Below are positions 15,562 to 16,851 of a DNA stretch of 16,851 nt, piece by piece. The position numbers and the translations under genes are program-made. Source of the stretch: Victivallales bacterium (lineage in GTDB: Bacteria > Verrucomicrobiota > Lentisphaeria > Oligosphaerales > Oligosphaeraceae); assembly GCA_017431185.1 (NCBI GenBank), contig JAFRLP010000310.1:1-16851 (forward strand). The letters run 5' to 3'. Within the stretch, counting starts at the first letter, position 1. Every line of letters begins with the position of its first letter. The notes under the pieces are model-generated. The model searched no databases and was not told the DNA's origin. It saw only the letters and a list, made by a program, of their open reading frames with translations.

Positions 15562-16332
15562 TTAGTTCACCACCGTGTATTGCGTCACCAAGTTGCTGAA
15601 CCAAACCTTGAAGCCGCCCGCATACCAGGTGCCATAGACCTCCTTGAGACGTTTCACGTCCGTGGCCTCCGCATGGCCGTCCGCCAATGCCGTGTGCAGC
15701 CTGTTCGAGTGTGCGGCGAGCATCGTGGAGGTCCCATAGTGCGGATAACGGGACATTCTGGTGGAATTATAGGCTTCGGTGTACATGATGACGCTTGACG
15801 GCGCCTTGACGATGCGCTGGTCCAGCACGGAACTGGCGGCTAGGGTATTGCCAGGCCATCTCTTCATCCTGTTCGCGGTGTCATTGTTCGCGTATGGCGA
15901 GTAGTCACCGACATACGGAACCGCATAGCACTGGATGTATTTGGAATTCACGTCCGAGGTGACCAGGGCATTCGGACAGATGGTCGCCTTCCGCTCTGGA
16001 AAATAGATGCCGATCGGATGCTTGACGGTGTCCAGGTACATGATGTTCCCATCTACCAGCGCCGAAAGCAGATAGCGGCAGGCGGTCTCCGTGGAACCCC
16101 ACACGTAGTCCGAGGTCTTCATCAGCATGCACCCCTGGTTGTCGTCCGCATAGACCAGCGTCGCCAGGGCGCTCTGCTTCAGGTTGCTGAGGCAAAGCGT
16201 GGCCCGAGCCTTCTCGCGCGCCTTGCTCAACGCCGGCAGCAGCATCGAGGCGAGTATGGCGATTATGGCTATGACGACCAACAACTCAATCAGTGTGAAA
16301 CAAGGGGAAAAAGGGAACATTCGTTGTCTCAT
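15562..16332 (-). CDS. Prepilin-type N-terminal domain protein with H-X9-DG motif (type II pseudopilin-like)
   Basis: The 256-residue protein has a short basic leader, then [20 protein letters not shown], the class III prepilin signal and transmembrane helix; Glu16 is at +5 of the mature chain. The predicted cleavage is Cys11/Phe12, so the -1 residue is Cys instead of the usual Gly. Near the C-terminus His208 and Asp218-Gly219 form the H-X9-DG motif ([13 protein letters not shown]) known from large paralogous families of prepilin-like proteins in Planctomycetes, Verrucomicrobia and Lentisphaerae. The role of these proteins is not known; cell-surface or secretion-related assembly is assumed from the N-terminus. 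The ATG is supported by AAAGGAG seven bases upstream. It is the first gene of the minus-strand glycosidase unit, under a promoter at 16386-16414. Confidence 0.93.
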   Translation of the reverse strand: MRQRMFPFSPCFTLIELLVVIAIIAILASMLLPALSKAREKARATLCLSNLKQSALATLVYADDNQGCMLMKTSDYVWGSTETACRYLLSALVDGNIMYLDTVKHPIGIYFPERKATICPNALVTSDVNSKYIQCYAVPYVGDYSPYANNDTANRMKRWPGNTLAASSVLDQRIVKAPSSVIMYTEAYNSTRMSRYPHYGTSTMLAAHSNRLHTALADGHAEATDVKRLKEVYGTWYAGGFKVWFSNLVTQYTVVN

Positions 16333-16385
16333 GGTGTTGCTCCTTTTGTGGCGGGGAAAAAGCCATTCATTCCAAAACTACAATA

Positions 16386-16414
16386 AATATACATACAGTC
16401 CGCTCGGTTTACAA
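16386..16414 (-). promoter_or_regulatory. Candidate sigma-70 type promoter of the pseudopilin-glycosidase unit
   Basis: Read on the minus strand, TTGTAA (16414-16409) and TATATT (16391-16386) are 17 bases apart; the -10 box matches the consensus at 5 of 6 positions and the -35 box at 4 of 6. The leader to the pseudopilin ATG (16332) would be about 45-50 bases and includes the AAAGGAG ribosome binding site. The -35 box sits in the left arm of a larger palindrome. Confidence 0.55.
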
Positions 16415-16459
16415 GAGCATATTTTGGGCAAAAATATGCATTTTCTTGTCAAACGGACT
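16397..16459. repeat. 63-bp interrupted palindrome upstream of the pseudopilin promoter
   Basis: The inner part is perfect: GCATATTTT (16417-16425) and AAAATATGC (16431-16439) around GGGCA. The outer part is imperfect: 16397-16416 (AGTCCG, a 4-base interruption CTCG, then GTTTACAAGA) faces 16444-16459 (TCTTGTCAAACGGACT), with AGTCCG and ACAAGA matched exactly. The left outer arm contains the -35 box of the minus-strand promoter. It could hold binding sites for a dimeric regulator or fold as a cruciform. The odd-length centre lacks CpG, so it does not look like a LacI-family site. Confidence 0.55.
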
Positions 16460-16524
16460 TTGGGAGTTCACGGCACTTTACGCCATCGGAAACTCTGATT
16501 TACGGGATTTATCGTATTTTTTTC

Positions 16525-16552
16525 TTGACAATGGAAAAATGCGTGCTAAATT
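16525..16552 (+). promoter_or_regulatory. Candidate sigma-70 type promoter of the lacI-family gene
   Basis: A consensus TTGACA (16525-16530) is followed after 16 bases by TAAATT (16547-16552). Transcription would begin near 16558-16560, inside the palindrome at 16551-16570 and about 25 bases ahead of the ATG at 16584. Confidence 0.6.
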
Positions 16553-16570
16553 ACTTATACGAATAAGTAA
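16551..16570. promoter_or_regulatory. LacI-type operator palindrome with central CpG
   Basis: TTACTTAT (16551-16558) and ATAAGTAA (16563-16570) are perfect 8-bp arms around ACGA, so the dyad axis falls exactly between C16560 and G16561. Only one of the ten base pairs across the axis (A/A) is mismatched. A central CpG in an even-length palindrome is the usual form of LacI/GalR-family operators, where the hinge helices insert. It overlaps the predicted -10 end and transcription start of the lacI-family gene, which suggests autorepression. Confidence 0.7.
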
Positions 16571-16583
16571 AGGAAAAGCAGAT

Positions 16584-16851
16584 ATGACCCAGCGGGAATT
16601 CGCGAAAATCCTCTCTGTATCGCAGGCCACGATTTCCATGGCATTGAAGGACAGTCCGGCGATTTCAAAGGAGTTGCGGGACAAGGTCAGGCAAATGGCT
16701 GTGGAGGTCGGCTATTCCCCGAATGTCGCGGGGCAGTTGCTGCGCCGCAGAAAGAACAATCTGCTTGGTGTGATATTTCCGAAGGTGCAAACCTCATACT
16801 ATTCCGATTTTCTGCTGGAAATTTTACTTTGCGCGCAAAAACTCGGCTATC
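16584..16851 (+). CDS. LacI-family transcriptional regulator, 3' end outside the window
   Basis: Only 89 codons are visible. Residues 1-19 form the helix-turn-helix (MTQREFAKILSVSQATISM), followed by ALKDSPAISKELRDKVRQMA, the VGYSPNVAGQLLRRRK hinge region (about 43-58) and the start of the periplasmic-binding-protein-like effector domain (LLGVIFPKVQTSYYSDFLLE). This is the standard LacI/GalR order. The ATG at 16584 is preferred because AGGAA lies at 16571-16575 and because it is downstream of the predicted transcription start; an in-frame ATG at 16539 lies between the promoter boxes. The gene is divergent from the pseudopilin-glycosidase unit and is a good candidate for its repressor. The sugar ligand cannot be told from this fragment. 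Confidence 0.9.
   Translation, partial: MTQREFAKILSVSQATISMALKDSPAISKELRDKVRQMAVEVGYSPNVAGQLLRRRKNNLLGVIFPKVQTSYYSDFLLEILLCAQKLGY

Noticed and set aside
16448..16453. Minus-strand TTGACA as a -35 box for the pseudopilin unit
   Set aside because: No acceptable -10 box lies 15-19 bases downstream; the TTGTAA/TATATT pair has correct spacing.
16539..16584. Alternative upstream ATG of the LacI-family gene
   Set aside because: It lies between the -35 and -10 boxes, ahead of the predicted transcription start, and adds residues not found at the N-terminus of LacI-family proteins.
1..16851. CRISPR arrays, tRNA or rRNA genes, insertion sequences and integrase genes
   Set aside because: No spaced direct repeats, cloverleaf or rRNA stretches, transposase motifs or flanking target duplications were seen.

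Overview
The window (about 58% G+C by eye, nearly fully coding) looks like chromosome from a member of the PVC superphylum, most likely Lentisphaerota/Victivallales. Three things suggest this: a prepilin-type protein with the [18 protein letters not shown]-terminus and an H-X9-DG tail; a MurA with aspartate in place of the catalytic-loop cysteine, as in Chlamydiae; and a crowd of large carbohydrate-active proteins with their own LacI- and AraC-type regulators. This placement is inference; no marker gene such as 16S is present.

Layout. (1) 1-1091: two tandem small heat shock proteins (Hsp20) behind a near-perfect sigma-54 type -24/-12 element and closed by a strong intrinsic terminator. (2) 1125-6765: a plus-strand run of a small DUF486 membrane protein, murA, murB (start overlapping the murA stop) and a 999-residue DUF4838 protein with two CBM9/DOMON-like C-terminal domains. 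(3) 6840-7805: an AraC/XylS regulator with a cupin-type sensor domain. (4) 7818-16332, minus strand: a four-gene unit, read in the order H-X9-DG pseudopilin, 1321-residue secreted GH42-like multidomain protein, GH78 alpha-L-rhamnosidase, transglutaminase-like protein. (5) 16333-16583: an AT-rich divergent control region. (6) 16584-end: the first 89 codons of a LacI-family repressor reading out of the window.

How it may work together. The minus-strand unit looks like a compact rhamnose/galactose-containing glycan utilisation locus flanked by two regulators: the divergent LacI protein, whose promoter overlaps a palindrome with an exact central CpG (the usual LacI-family operator geometry), and the convergent RhaR/RhaS-like AraC protein. 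The secreted GH42-like protein would act outside the cytoplasm and the rhamnosidase, which lacks a signal peptide, inside. The role of a pseudopilin at the head of the unit and of a cytoplasmic transglutaminase-like protein at its end is not explained by known glycan pathways. This pairing is the most unusual thing here. The control region also holds a 63-bp interrupted palindrome around the pseudopilin promoter.
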